Positions 16,616-24,299 of a DNA stretch of 36,999 nt are shown here, piece by piece. The translations under genes and the position numbers were made by a program. Origin of the DNA: Bacilli bacterium (lineage in GTDB: Bacteria > Bacillota_I > Bacilli_A > RFN20 > CAG-826); assembly GCA_016298185.1 (NCBI GenBank), contig JAEDDA010000011.1, positions 1 through 36,999 on the forward strand, in the 5' to 3' direction. Every line of letters starts with the position of its first letter. The first letter of the stretch is position 1. The notes below the pieces were generated by a model. It ran no database searches and was not told where the DNA came from. It was given only the letters and a program-made list of their open reading frames with translations.

Positions 16616-17480
16616 TGTCTCTATTTTTCTTCCAACGAGCTTGTTTATTTAAATCTTCCAAAGGTAAAAACTTAACATCTTCGCTATTTTCTAATTTCAC
16701 AACTTTAGAAATGATATTGACACCAGTTACTGTGTATTCAACTTTATCTAACCAAATACGAGATCCCAAATCAGGGAATTTTCTTCTTTCTTCGCTGTAG
16801 ATATCGTCTTCGTATTTCAAACAACAGATTAACTTTCCGCAATGACCTGATAATTTAGGAATATTGATGGCAAGCATCTGATTTTTTGCACGGTTGATGG
16901 AAATTCCATCAAATTCGTTCAAAAATGTAGAGCAGCATAGTGGCAAACCACATATACCAATGCCGCCAATCATCTTAGCTTTATCACGTGAACCGATTTG
17001 TCTTAATTCAATTCTTGTATGTAATTTACTAGCAAGTATTTTTAAGAGTTCTCTAAAGTCTACTCTTTCATCTGCGATATATGACAAAATAACCTTGGTT
17101 TTATCTAATGTATACTCACATGAGATGAAGTTCATGTCTAATCCAAGCTTTGCAGATTCGTTTTTGCTTATTTCTAGCGCAATTCCTGCGTCTTTTTGGT
17201 TTGCTTCGTATATTTTTACATCGACATCATTTGCACGTCTTAAAATAGGTTTTAGGCCTAATTCACTCTCATATTTATCAATTGAGATTGGTTCAATGGC
17301 AATTTCTCCTAATTCTAGGCCACGCATTGTCTCAACGATGACTTTATCACCTAGCTGAAACGTATCATCTGTTTCAACACCAAAAAAATAAGCACGTGGT
17401 GTATTGAAGAATTTAACACCAACAAATGTTTTATATATTGAATTATCAATATTTGTTTCAGGTAATTCTTTTGCGATCAT
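16602..17480 (-). CDS. ricT: PSP1-domain protein RicT (YaaT)
   Basis: A 292-residue PSP1 protein. In Bacillus, RicT (YaaT) works with RicA and RicF as a Fe-S complex that stimulates RNase Y processing of mRNA and affects sporulation, competence and biofilm phosphorelay. The signature is the Cys-rich PSP1 core GGIGICGLPLCCSTFLNEFD and LSGHCGKLICCLKYEDD, whose cysteines can ligate a 4Fe-4S cluster. The N-terminal FFGVETDDTFQLGDKVIVET is typical. The start ATG at 17480 is 1 nt after the holB stop, with AAGGAG inside the holB end. No ricA or ricF lies in the window. Confidence 0.93.
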   Translation of the reverse strand: MIAKELPETNIDNSIYKTFVGVKFFNTPRAYFFGVETDDTFQLGDKVIVETMRGLELGEIAIEPISIDKYESELGLKPILRRANDVDVKIYEANQKDAGIALEISKNESAKLGLDMNFISCEYTLDKTKVILSYIADERVDFRELLKILASKLHTRIELRQIGSRDKAKMIGGIGICGLPLCCSTFLNEFDGISINRAKNQMLAINIPKLSGHCGKLICCLKYEDDIYSEERRKFPDLGSRIWLDKVEYTVTGVNIISKVVKLENSEDVKFLPLEDLNKQARWKKNRDNEQK

Positions 17481-17481
17481 T

Positions 17482-18477
17482 TTATTTCTCCTTGATAATG
17501 CTAAAAACCAAATGATCCATCAGTAGGGATGTATTAACATTTAAGTTTATTAAGTTTCTATCTTTTAAAATTTCAATCAAACTTTCATCAATATGCGTGA
17601 GTTTATTGGAAAGTTCTTTAAGAATTGTATCATAACTTTTTAATATTGGCGATTTTCCTTGCTGAATGTTTAGTATGTCTTCAAACGCTTCTACTAACAT
17701 GTCTAAAAAGAATCTCGCGCTTTCTTTAGTTTTAACTAAAGGAATTATTGATGTTTGAGAATAATAAATAGCTTCTCGCTTATCGTCTTTCTTTAACGCT
17801 TCTAGGAAATCCACAAATGCGTTTTTTGCATCTTTATAATCATCAATTTTTTCTTTGTCGTTAACTATATCAAAGATAAGTTCGCCATCATTATAGAAAT
17901 AAGATAATAATTCGGCGTCTTCTTGCGGAACAGTTAAGTTAACTGCATCATCAATAACTTCTTGTCTATTCACTAGTTTTAATCTAAGTAATTGACATCT
18001 TGATATAATGGTGGGCAAAACATTGTTTTCGTTGTTTGTTGTTAAAAAAGCATATATTTCGCTACCTGGTTCTTCTAAAAACTTCAATATACTATTGATA
18101 GCTTCAACGCCCATGTTTTCTACTAAGTGAATGATATAAATCATAATACCTTTTGATTCAAAGGCAGTTTTTTCAAATTGTTCCTCAATATTACCGACTT
18201 CTTCTTTTTTAATTGTCTTTGTAGAACCGTCTAAAACAATAAAGTCTGGGTAATTATCATCGTCAACACGCAAACATGTTATGCAGTTATTACAGGCTAA
18301 AGAATCTGGATTATCGCAAAGAATCGATTTAGCTAAATATTTTGCAACTTGTAATAGTGGCGTTCCCGGATTTCCGCTTATCAAATAAGCGTGAGATAAA
18401 TGGTGATTCTCTAAAGAACGAACAAAAGTTCGATATATAATTGGTTGTTTTGTTTGTAAGTATTTGGCTACTTGCAT
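17482..18477 (-). CDS. holB: DNA polymerase III delta-prime subunit
   Basis: A clamp-loader subunit that, with DnaX and delta, opens the sliding clamp. The 331 residues have an AAA+ layout: SHAYLISGNPGTPLLQVAKYL, where the P-loop is degenerate (SGNPGTPL, no GKT), as expected for the non-ATPase delta-prime. A zinc module follows at Cys54, 62, 65 and 68, and the arginine-finger motif is IISRCQLLRL. The Glu-rich strand before it (AINSILKFLEEPGSEIYAFLTT) is the usual LLKxLEEP element. Its ATG overlaps the tmk 3' end by 10 nt. The neighbours tmk and ricT match Bacillus order, without yaaQ and yaaR. Confidence 0.95.
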   Translation of the reverse strand: MQVAKYLQTKQPIIYRTFVRSLENHHLSHAYLISGNPGTPLLQVAKYLAKSILCDNPDSLACNNCITCLRVDDDNYPDFIVLDGSTKTIKKEEVGNIEEQFEKTAFESKGIMIYIIHLVENMGVEAINSILKFLEEPGSEIYAFLTTNNENNVLPTIISRCQLLRLKLVNRQEVIDDAVNLTVPQEDAELLSYFYNDGELIFDIVNDKEKIDDYKDAKNAFVDFLEALKKDDKREAIYYSQTSIIPLVKTKESARFFLDMLVEAFEDILNIQQGKSPILKSYDTILKELSNKLTHIDESLIEILKDRNLINLNVNTSLLMDHLVFSIIKEK

Positions 18478-19088
18478 AAGCGAGACAAAATAGCCTCCAT
18501 AGTTGCTTTTGCTACTTCATCACGGCTTAAGCTCGCATCTATAATGACGTAACGTTCTGGAAATCTTTTTGCTAAAGCAAGGAATGATTCTCTAACCTTG
18601 TTGTGAAATTCAACTTTTTCTAAGTCTAATCTATTAACTTCTCTATTTGCATTAGCATTAATTCTAGCAAGACCAATTTCTGGTTTAATGTCGAATAAAA
18701 GTGTCAAATCTGGCCAAGTGTTTTCTGTAGCAAAAAGATTAATATTTAAAACTTCTTCAACACCTAAACCTCTTGCTCCACCTTGATATGCTAATGAACT
18801 ATCTAAATAGCGATCACAGATGACGATTTTCCCTTCTTTTAAAGCAGGCCAGACCTTCTCCACTAAATGTTGTCTTCTACTTGCTGCATAAAGCAAGGCT
18901 TCTGTTCTGCCATCCATGGCGGTATTGCCTTTATCTAAAATAACATTTCTGATTTGTTCGGAAATTGGTGTGCCACCTGGTTCTCTAGTGCGAACAATTT
19001 GGTAGCCCATTTCTTCAAGTTTTTTTACAGCTGCTTCGACAGCAGTGGTTTTTCCTGAACCTTCTGGTCCTTCTAATGTGATAAACAT
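18468..19088 (-). CDS. tmk: Thymidylate kinase
   Basis: Phosphorylates dTMP to dTDP for DNA synthesis. The 206-residue P-loop kinase has FITLEGPEGSGKTTAVEAA (Walker A, residues 2-20), the dTMP-binding TREPGGTPISEQIR, the DRY motif CDRYLDSSLAYQGGARGLG and an Arg-rich LID region near residues 145-160. AGGAGG lies 8 nt before the ATG at 19088. It follows recR with only 10 nt between, within the replication/repair operon. Confidence 0.97.
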   Translation of the reverse strand: MFITLEGPEGSGKTTAVEAAVKKLEEMGYQIVRTREPGGTPISEQIRNVILDKGNTAMDGRTEALLYAASRRQHLVEKVWPALKEGKIVICDRYLDSSLAYQGGARGLGVEEVLNINLFATENTWPDLTLLFDIKPEIGLARINANANREVNRLDLEKVEFHNKVRESFLALAKRFPERYVIIDASLSRDEVAKATMEAILSRLCK

Positions 19089-19098
19089 AATGTTCCTC

Positions 19099-19692
19099 CT
19101 AGATTTTGCGTCTTCCTTCGATCGCCTTTGCTAAAGTTAAAGCATCAGCGTAATCAAGATTTCCGCCCATTGGCAAGCCGTATGCTAATCTTGTAACGTT
19201 AACACCATTATTTTCTAATAATTTTGCTAGGTACAAAGCTGTGGTTTCGCCATCTACTGTTGGATTTGTGGCAATGATGACTTCTTTGATATTATCGTTC
19301 TCTACTCTTTTTAAAAGAGAAGCAATATTTAGATCCTCAATTCCTTTCCCTTTAGAAATGGAAATTGTTCCACCTAATACATGGTATAGTCCGTGGTATC
19401 CATCAGCATTTTCGAATGCAATTACATCTTTAGGCGAAGAAACAACTAAAATAGTTTCTCTATCTCTTGAATCATCTTTACAAATGTAACATTCATCCTC
19501 TTCAGTGATATTTCCACATATTGGGCATTGATGAATCTTGGTTTTTAAATCCCTAATCGCATCAGAAAACTCATTTAAATCTTCATCTTCCATCTCAAGC
19601 ATGGCAAAAGCCATTCTCTCAGCACTTTTCTTTCCAATGCTAGGGAGTTTAGCTAAAGATTCTTGAAGTCTAACTAATGCTTTTAAATCCAT
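19099..19692 (-). CDS. recR: Recombination mediator RecR
   Basis: Loads RecA through the RecFOR pathway at gaps. The 197 residues comprise an N-terminal helix-hairpin-helix (LAKLPSIGKKSAERMAFAML), a four-Cys zinc finger (Cys56, 59, 68, 71 in HQCPICGNITEEDECYIC), a Toprim domain (ILVVSSPKDVIAFENADGYHGLYHVLGG) and the C-terminal Walker-B-like stretch ending LTLAKAIEGRRKI. The start ATG overlaps the ebfC stop by one base (TAATG), so the two are translationally coupled, as in most bacteria. Confidence 0.98.
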   Translation of the reverse strand: MDLKALVRLQESLAKLPSIGKKSAERMAFAMLEMEDEDLNEFSDAIRDLKTKIHQCPICGNITEEDECYICKDDSRDRETILVVSSPKDVIAFENADGYHGLYHVLGGTISISKGKGIEDLNIASLLKRVENDNIKEVIIATNPTVDGETTALYLAKLLENNGVNVTRLAYGLPMGGNLDYADALTLAKAIEGRRKI

Positions 19693-19997
19693 TAGAAACC
19701 ACCAAAACCAGAACGGGATCCTGTTATTCTTTCATTTACATCAGCTTTAGCTGTTTCGATTTTTTCAGCTAATTCTTGGACACCGATAACAATAAGATCC
19801 TGAATCATTTCTTTGTTTTCTTTTTCAAAAGCGTCATCATCGATTTCAACTGATTTTAATGAGCCATCACCCATCATTGTGATTGTGACTGCTCCGCTTT
19901 TGTTGACTGTGAATTCTTGTTTTGCAAGCTCATCTAATGCTTTCTTTAATTCTCTTTGCATTTTTTGGGCTTGAATCATCATTTGTTGCATGTTCAT
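19692..19997 (-). CDS. ebfC: YbaB/EbfC nucleoid-associated protein
   Basis: A small DNA-binding dimer of the YbaB/EbfC family that coats the nucleoid. The 101-residue chain starts MNMQQMMIQAQKMQRELKKAL, a long amphipathic helix. The family pattern VNKSGAVTITMMGDGSLKSVEID follows, and the end SRSGFGGF is Gly-rich. A longer frame reaches a TTG at 20012, but GGAGA with 8-nt spacing points to ATG 19997, which also places the start after the dnaX stop. The dnaX-ebfC-recR order is conserved across bacteria. Confidence 0.95.
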   Translation of the reverse strand: MNMQQMMIQAQKMQRELKKALDELAKQEFTVNKSGAVTITMMGDGSLKSVEIDDDAFEKENKEMIQDLIVIGVQELAEKIETAKADVNERITGSRSGFGGF

Positions 19998-20001
19998 AAA
20001 A

Positions 20002-21747
20002 TTAATCTCCAATAAAGTCTATTTGTATTGTTTCAGCTTTTGGAAGTCTACTGAGTTGTAATAAGTTCATATATTTTTGTTGCAAGTCAATGGAACCTTT
20101 TCTATTAACTGCATATATAAACATCTTTTTTCCAAACACTGTTCTGATTACATTTTGAATGTCCTTTTGATTTTCAATCAAATTCATCTTTTCTACGACA
20201 TTATCTGATTGATATTCAAGGACCATAATCTTTTGTGAAACAACTAATGGGTGACCATCCACCAACATTGTCACTATTTTTCCAAGTTTAGGATGAGCCG
20301 TTAATCTCTTAAGATTCTTCCAGTTTTCTAATAAGCTGTTTTTAATATCTTTTTTACTAATAACCATGATATCAACCATTGTCTTTTCATCGATTTCATA
20401 ATGATCATTTACTTCGGTCCCATTTACGTAAATGACATTTTCATCAGAAGCGACTGACTCATCATCGAACAACGAAATTGTTTCAGCTGATTTTTGAGGC
20501 TCAACAACTGGTGCCTGTTTAACAATTTGCTGTTCCTGACTAGCTTTTGCTGCTACAGCCTCGCTTTCATATTGTTTTCTTAATTCTTCGCTTGGGCCTT
20601 TATCAAACGGCTTCTCGTACCTTAAGGGACGTAATTCATCCGGTTTTTGCAACGGTTTTTGGTCATTTTGAGGTCTAAAGGAAGCTAATCTTAATAAAGT
20701 CACCTCAAATAATGGGTTAATTGCTGTAACATTCTTATAATCCTTAAGAGCGTTCATTAAAATAGTAATCATTTCCATGGCTCTTGAAGCATCAATCTTA
20801 TCGGATAATTTGATTACTTCATCTTCTTTTAAGACTTGTAAATATTTTGTGTTATTTGAAGAACTATAAATTAAAACATCTTTTAAAATGACTAATAAGT
20901 CATTCGTCAACCTTTTAATATCAGTTCCTCTCTCTATATAAGAGTTCAATCTATTGAGAATATCTGAGACATCGCCATCTACAATTGAATTTATCAAGTT
21001 GATTTTTTCTTCTTTTGATTCCAAAGCGAAAATGTCCAAAACATCTTGGACACTTAATTTGTCGCCAGAGTAAGCTAATACTTGATCAAGGATGGAAAGA
21101 GCATCTCTCATTCCGCCATCGGCAAGTGAGATGATCAAATTGATTGCCTCATCGTTATAATCAATATTTTCGTTTTCAAGAATTGTTTTCAATCGTTCCT
21201 TTATGTCATTGTCGCTGACTTTAGAAAAGTCATATCTTTGGCAGCGAGATAAAATTGTAGGCAAAATCTTATGTGGTTCTGTTGTTGCTAAGATGAAAAT
21301 TACATGTTCTGGTGGTTCTTCTAATGTCTTTAATAAGGCATTAAATGCACCAGCAGTCATCATGTGAACTTCATCGATAATATAGACTTTGTATTTACCT
21401 AAGATTGTTCCGTATTTGACCTTGTCAATCAAATCCCTAATTTCATCTACGCCATTATTACTGGCAGCGTCGATTTCTAAAACGTCTGGATGTGTTCCTT
21501 CGTTGATTGCATTGCAATTTTTACATTCATTACATTGGCAACCAATTCCGTGTTCACAATTGAGAGCTTTAGCTAATAATTTTGCCATGGTTGTTTTGCC
21601 AGTTCCTCTTGGACCAGCAAAAAGATAAGCGTGTGCAATTTTACCAGTTGTTAAAGCATTTCTTATTGTTTTAACAATATGTTGTTGACCAGCAACTTCT
21701 TCAAATGTAGTTGGTCGATACGTACGATATAGAGCTTTATATGCCAT
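20002..21747 (-). CDS. dnaX: DNA polymerase III subunits gamma/tau
   Basis: The ATPase of the clamp loader. From ATG 21747 the protein has 581 residues and starts MAYKALYRTYRPTTFEEVAG. Walker A GPRGTGKTT is at residues 45-53, the zinc module has Cys64, 70, 72, 75 and 78, the Walker B is YIIDEVHM and the sensor is ILSRCQRYDF. A linker rich in Gln/Lys/Glu (about 385-430) leads to the tau-type C-terminal domain. AGGTGA lies 7 nt before this ATG. An upstream ATG at 21777 gives ten extra residues and lacks a site, so I reject it. It is the first gene of the operon. I see no canonical frameshift site for a short gamma form. Confidence 0.97.
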   Translation of the reverse strand: MAYKALYRTYRPTTFEEVAGQQHIVKTIRNALTTGKIAHAYLFAGPRGTGKTTMAKLLAKALNCEHGIGCQCNECKNCNAINEGTHPDVLEIDAASNNGVDEIRDLIDKVKYGTILGKYKVYIIDEVHMMTAGAFNALLKTLEEPPEHVIFILATTEPHKILPTILSRCQRYDFSKVSDNDIKERLKTILENENIDYNDEAINLIISLADGGMRDALSILDQVLAYSGDKLSVQDVLDIFALESKEEKINLINSIVDGDVSDILNRLNSYIERGTDIKRLTNDLLVILKDVLIYSSSNNTKYLQVLKEDEVIKLSDKIDASRAMEMITILMNALKDYKNVTAINPLFEVTLLRLASFRPQNDQKPLQKPDELRPLRYEKPFDKGPSEELRKQYESEAVAAKASQEQQIVKQAPVVEPQKSAETISLFDDESVASDENVIYVNGTEVNDHYEIDEKTMVDIMVISKKDIKNSLLENWKNLKRLTAHPKLGKIVTMLVDGHPLVVSQKIMVLEYQSDNVVEKMNLIENQKDIQNVIRTVFGKKMFIYAVNRKGSIDLQQKYMNLLQLSRLPKAETIQIDFIGD

Positions 21748-21766
21748 TTTATATTCACCTGTTTTG

Positions 21767-21776
21767 ATTATACACA
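21767..21776 (-). promoter_or_regulatory. dnaX promoter -10
   Basis: TGTG-TATAAT on the minus strand gives a perfect -10 at 21772-21767, 19 nt upstream of the dnaX ATG, with a leader just long enough for the AGGTGA site. The -35 is poor. The TG lies one base off the classical extended -10 position. Confidence 0.5.
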
Positions 21777-21798
21777 AACCAAGCGTGTCATTAAAGTC

Positions 21799-21814
21799 TT
21801 AATATGAATATTAA
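21799..21814. promoter_or_regulatory. Palindrome in the dnaX/prfA divergent region
   Basis: TTAATAT-GA-ATATTAA is a perfect 7-bp inverted repeat, about 27 bp upstream of the dnaX -10 and about 42 bp upstream of the prfA -10. It is AT-only in the arms, so chance is not excluded. It could be a shared operator. Confidence 0.25.
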
Positions 21815-21852
21815 AGATAAAAACGATTACTATTTTTAAGAATAATAACATG

Positions 21853-21861
21853 TGCTACAAT
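21853..21861 (+). promoter_or_regulatory. prfA extended -10 promoter
   Basis: TGCTACAAT is an exact TGn extension plus a 5-of-6 -10 hexamer (TACAAT, 21856-21861), 27 nt before the prfA ATG. This leaves room for the GAGG ribosome site. The -35 region (TTTTTA) is weak, as is common for extended -10 promoters. Confidence 0.5.
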
Positions 21862-21888
21862 ACATAAAGCTATAAACGAGGTAATACT

Positions 21889-22962
21889 ATGGAAGACAGC
21901 ATGAGACAACGTTTAGAAGTCGCTATTAAAAGACTAGCGGAAATTGATGAAGAACTAACAAGTGAGAATGTCATGAAAGACATCGCTCATTTTCGTGAAA
22001 TTTCTAAAGAAAGAGCAAATCTAGACCCACAAGTAGAAACATATATTAGATATAAAAAGAATGAAGAAGAAATCCTAGGTGCTAGAGAGATGGCAAATGA
22101 TCCTGATCCTGAATTATCAGAAATGGGTAAAGAAGAAATTAAACGATTAAGTGCCGAACAAGAAGAACTTGAAATTAAACTCAAAGAATTACTTTTGCCA
22201 AAAGATCCTAACGATGATAAAAACATCATTGTTGAGATTAGAGGCGCCGTTGGTGGTGATGAAGCGAATATCTTTGCTGGTGATCTTTTCCGTATGTATA
22301 CAAGATATGCTGAATCTCAAGGTTGGAAAATCCAAATTTTAGATGAAAGCCCATCAGAATCTGGCGGTTTTGCGCTAGTTTCATTCAAAATCAGTGGAAA
22401 AATGGTCTTCTCTAAGCTCAAATTTGAAAGTGGCGCACATCGCGTGCAACGTGTTCCTCGTACAGAAGCTAGTGGTAGAATCCACACTTCTACAGCTACA
22501 GTATTAGTCATGCCTGAAGCTGAAGAAATTGATATCGAGATTAATCCAAACGATTTACAAATTGATACTTATCATTCTCAAGGTGCTGGTGGACAAAACG
22601 TTAACAAAACTGAATCTGCAGTTCGTATTACACACATCCCAACTGGTACTGTTGTTGCTTGTCAAACAGAAAAATCTCAAATCCAAAATAAAGAGTTAGC
22701 AATGCAAATGTTGAGAACAAAAATGTATACCGAAAAACTTGCAAAACAGCAAGAAGAAATTGGTAATGAAAGAAGGTTAAAGATTGGAACTGGTGAAAGA
22801 TCTGAAAAAGTAAGAACTTATAACTATCCTCAAAACCGTGTTACTGATCATAGAATTGGCTTTACAATTCAAAAACTTGATAGAGTTATTGAAGGTGAAC
22901 TTGATGAGATTATTGAGGCTCTTATTCATTATGACCAATCAACGAAAATGGCTGGTGAATAA
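21889..22962 (+). CDS. prfA: Peptide chain release factor 1
   Basis: Recognises UAA and UAG and triggers peptide release. The 357-residue chain has the N-terminal coiled helices and the codon-recognition tripeptide in VPRTEASGRIHTS (Pro-Arg-Thr at the PxT site). The catalytic loop is GAGGQNVNKTESAVRITH with GGQ at residues 234-236; Gln236 is the PrmC methylation target. CGAGG sits 9 nt before the ATG at 21889. prmC follows within 2 nt. Given that 31 of 32 stops here are TAA or TAG, RF1 carries most termination in this organism. Confidence 0.98.
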   Translation: MEDSMRQRLEVAIKRLAEIDEELTSENVMKDIAHFREISKERANLDPQVETYIRYKKNEEEILGAREMANDPDPELSEMGKEEIKRLSAEQEELEIKLKELLLPKDPNDDKNIIVEIRGAVGGDEANIFAGDLFRMYTRYAESQGWKIQILDESPSESGGFALVSFKISGKMVFSKLKFESGAHRVQRVPRTEASGRIHTSTATVLVMPEAEEIDIEINPNDLQIDTYHSQGAGGQNVNKTESAVRITHIPTGTVVACQTEKSQIQNKELAMQMLRTKMYTEKLAKQQEEIGNERRLKIGTGERSEKVRTYNYPQNRVTDHRIGFTIQKLDRVIEGELDEIIEALIHYDQSTKMAGE

Positions 22963-22964
22963 TT

Positions 22965-23792
22965 GTGCCTACTTACCGCGAAATATACTTTAATTTGTTA
23001 AAAGAAAATAATAAGTACTTAAATAAAAACGTCATCATAAGCCTTTTGACTGATGCTAGTAAATTTGATGACAGAATGGTTTTGCATGCAAACTTTGATA
23101 AAGAGGTAGTAGACATTGAACACCTTATGGTGAATGTTGATTTAGTCAAGAAAGGGATGCCTTACCAATATGTATTAGGTTACAGCTATTTTTTGGGTAA
23201 CAAAATTATAGTTAATAAGGATGTACTTATACCTAGACAAGAGACAGAACAACTCACTGTTGATACTATTGTCTATTTGAGAAAAGCATTCACAAAAAAC
23301 GACACTCCTGTAATTGCTGATGTTTGTACTGGCAGTGGTGCCATTGCTAACGCAATAGAACATGAAATTCCTAATGCTAAAATTTATGGAACTGACATAT
23401 CTTTGTATGCTTTAAAGATTGCAAAAAAGAACACTAAAAAAGTTGAATTTTTATGCGGAAATCTAATAGATCCGTTAATAGATAAAAAGGTTAAACTTGA
23501 TGTGCTTATTTGTAATCCTCCTTATATTGAAAACATTAATAATATCGATAAACAAGTTTGGGATTATGAACCTCATCTAGCACTCATTGCTTCTCCTGGC
23601 ACTAAGTGTTATGAAGAAATCTTTCAAAAAGCAAATTTGATTATGAAAGAGCATTACTTGATGGCTTTTGAGATTGAGGAAGATATTGAAGAAGCATTAA
23701 TAAAATTGATGAATAAGTATTTGGATGGATGCACATATCGTTTCCATAAAGATATATATGATAAAACACGTTTTCTTTATATAATAAAGTAG
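22965..23792 (+). CDS. prmC: Release factor glutamine N5-methyltransferase PrmC
   Basis: Methylates the GGQ glutamine of RF1 and RF2 with SAM. The 275 residues include an N-terminal helical release-factor-binding domain with the typical YVLGYSYFLGNKIIVNKDVLIPRQETEQL. The SAM loop follows (IADVCTGSGAIANAIEHEI), then the substrate motif CNPPYIENI (NPPY at 184-187). The start is GTG at 22965, 2 nt after the prfA stop, with GGTGA in the prfA end as ribosome site. Its substrates prfA and prfB are both in this window, prfA immediately upstream. Confidence 0.96.
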   Translation: MPTYREIYFNLLKENNKYLNKNVIISLLTDASKFDDRMVLHANFDKEVVDIEHLMVNVDLVKKGMPYQYVLGYSYFLGNKIIVNKDVLIPRQETEQLTVDTIVYLRKAFTKNDTPVIADVCTGSGAIANAIEHEIPNAKIYGTDISLYALKIAKKNTKKVEFLCGNLIDPLIDKKVKLDVLICNPPYIENINNIDKQVWDYEPHLALIASPGTKCYEEIFQKANLIMKEHYLMAFEIEEDIEEALIKLMNKYLDGCTYRFHKDIYDKTRFLYIIK

Positions 23793-23807
23793 ATTGGAGG
23801 TATCCTT

Positions 23808-24248
23808 ATGTTAAGAATTGCTATTGGTAGCGATCATGGCGGTGTTGACCAAAAAGACGAAGTTGTTAAGTATTTAGAATCTAAGGGATTTGAAGTTAAG
23901 GATGTGGGAACCAATTCTCATGAATCTTGTCATTATCCTTTATATGGTGCAGAAGTTGGAAGACTTGTTGCTAGCAAAAAATGCGATTTTGGTATCGTAA
24001 TTTGTACAAGTGGCGAGGGTATTGCTATTGCGGCTAATAAAATTAAAGGTGTGAGATGCGGTATTGCGTATAATGATGATGTTGCTCGTTTAATGAGACA
24101 ACATAATGATGCAAATGTAATTGCTTTTGGCGCAAAATTCATGGAAACTCAAGACGTTATAAGAAGAATTAATATCTTCTTAAATACCGAATTCGAAGGC
24201 GGAAGACATCAAACAAGAGTAGACATGATTAAAGATTTAGAAAAATAA
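23808..24248 (+). CDS. rpiB: Ribose-5-phosphate isomerase B
   Basis: Interconverts ribose-5-phosphate and ribulose-5-phosphate in the pentose phosphate pathway. The 146-residue protein has IAIGSDHGGVDQKDEV at the N-terminus and the active-site loop VICTSGEGIAIAANKIKGVR, with the catalytic Cys66. GIAYNDDVARLMRQHNDANVIAFG follows, all family hallmarks; in some relatives the same fold is a galactose- or allose-6-phosphate isomerase. TTGGAGG lies 7 nt before the ATG. It follows prmC by 15 nt, as in the Bacillus prfA-prmC-rpiB neighbourhood. Confidence 0.96.
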   Translation: MLRIAIGSDHGGVDQKDEVVKYLESKGFEVKDVGTNSHESCHYPLYGAEVGRLVASKKCDFGIVICTSGEGIAIAANKIKGVRCGIAYNDDVARLMRQHNDANVIAFGAKFMETQDVIRRINIFLNTEFEGGRHQTRVDMIKDLEK

Positions 24249-24270
24249 TCTGAGAAAAAAATTAAGATTG

Positions 24271-24299
24271 CCCCCTATTAATTAGTAGGGGGTTTTATT
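24271..24299 (+). terminator. rpiB terminator whose 3' arm doubles as the comFA ribosome site
   Basis: A CCCCCTA/TAGGGGG hairpin (24271-24277 with 24286-24292, 8-nt loop) is followed by TTTTATT and then at once by the comFA ATG at 24300. AGGGGG in the 3' arm is the only Shine-Dalgarno for comFA, spaced 7 nt. The structure can stop transcription and also hide the ribosome site. Confidence 0.7.

Noticed and set aside
20345..20360. A-run in dnaX (AGT AAA AAA GAT) as a gamma-producing frameshift site
   Set aside because: The phase is wrong for the A-AAA-AAG heptamer and it lies far downstream of the usual gamma boundary.
21817..21831. cre-like ATAAAAACGATTACT between dnaX and prfA (14 of 15 to consensus)
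   Set aside because: It lacks the conserved TG, most matches are degenerate or A/T positions, and carbon control of these genes is not expected.
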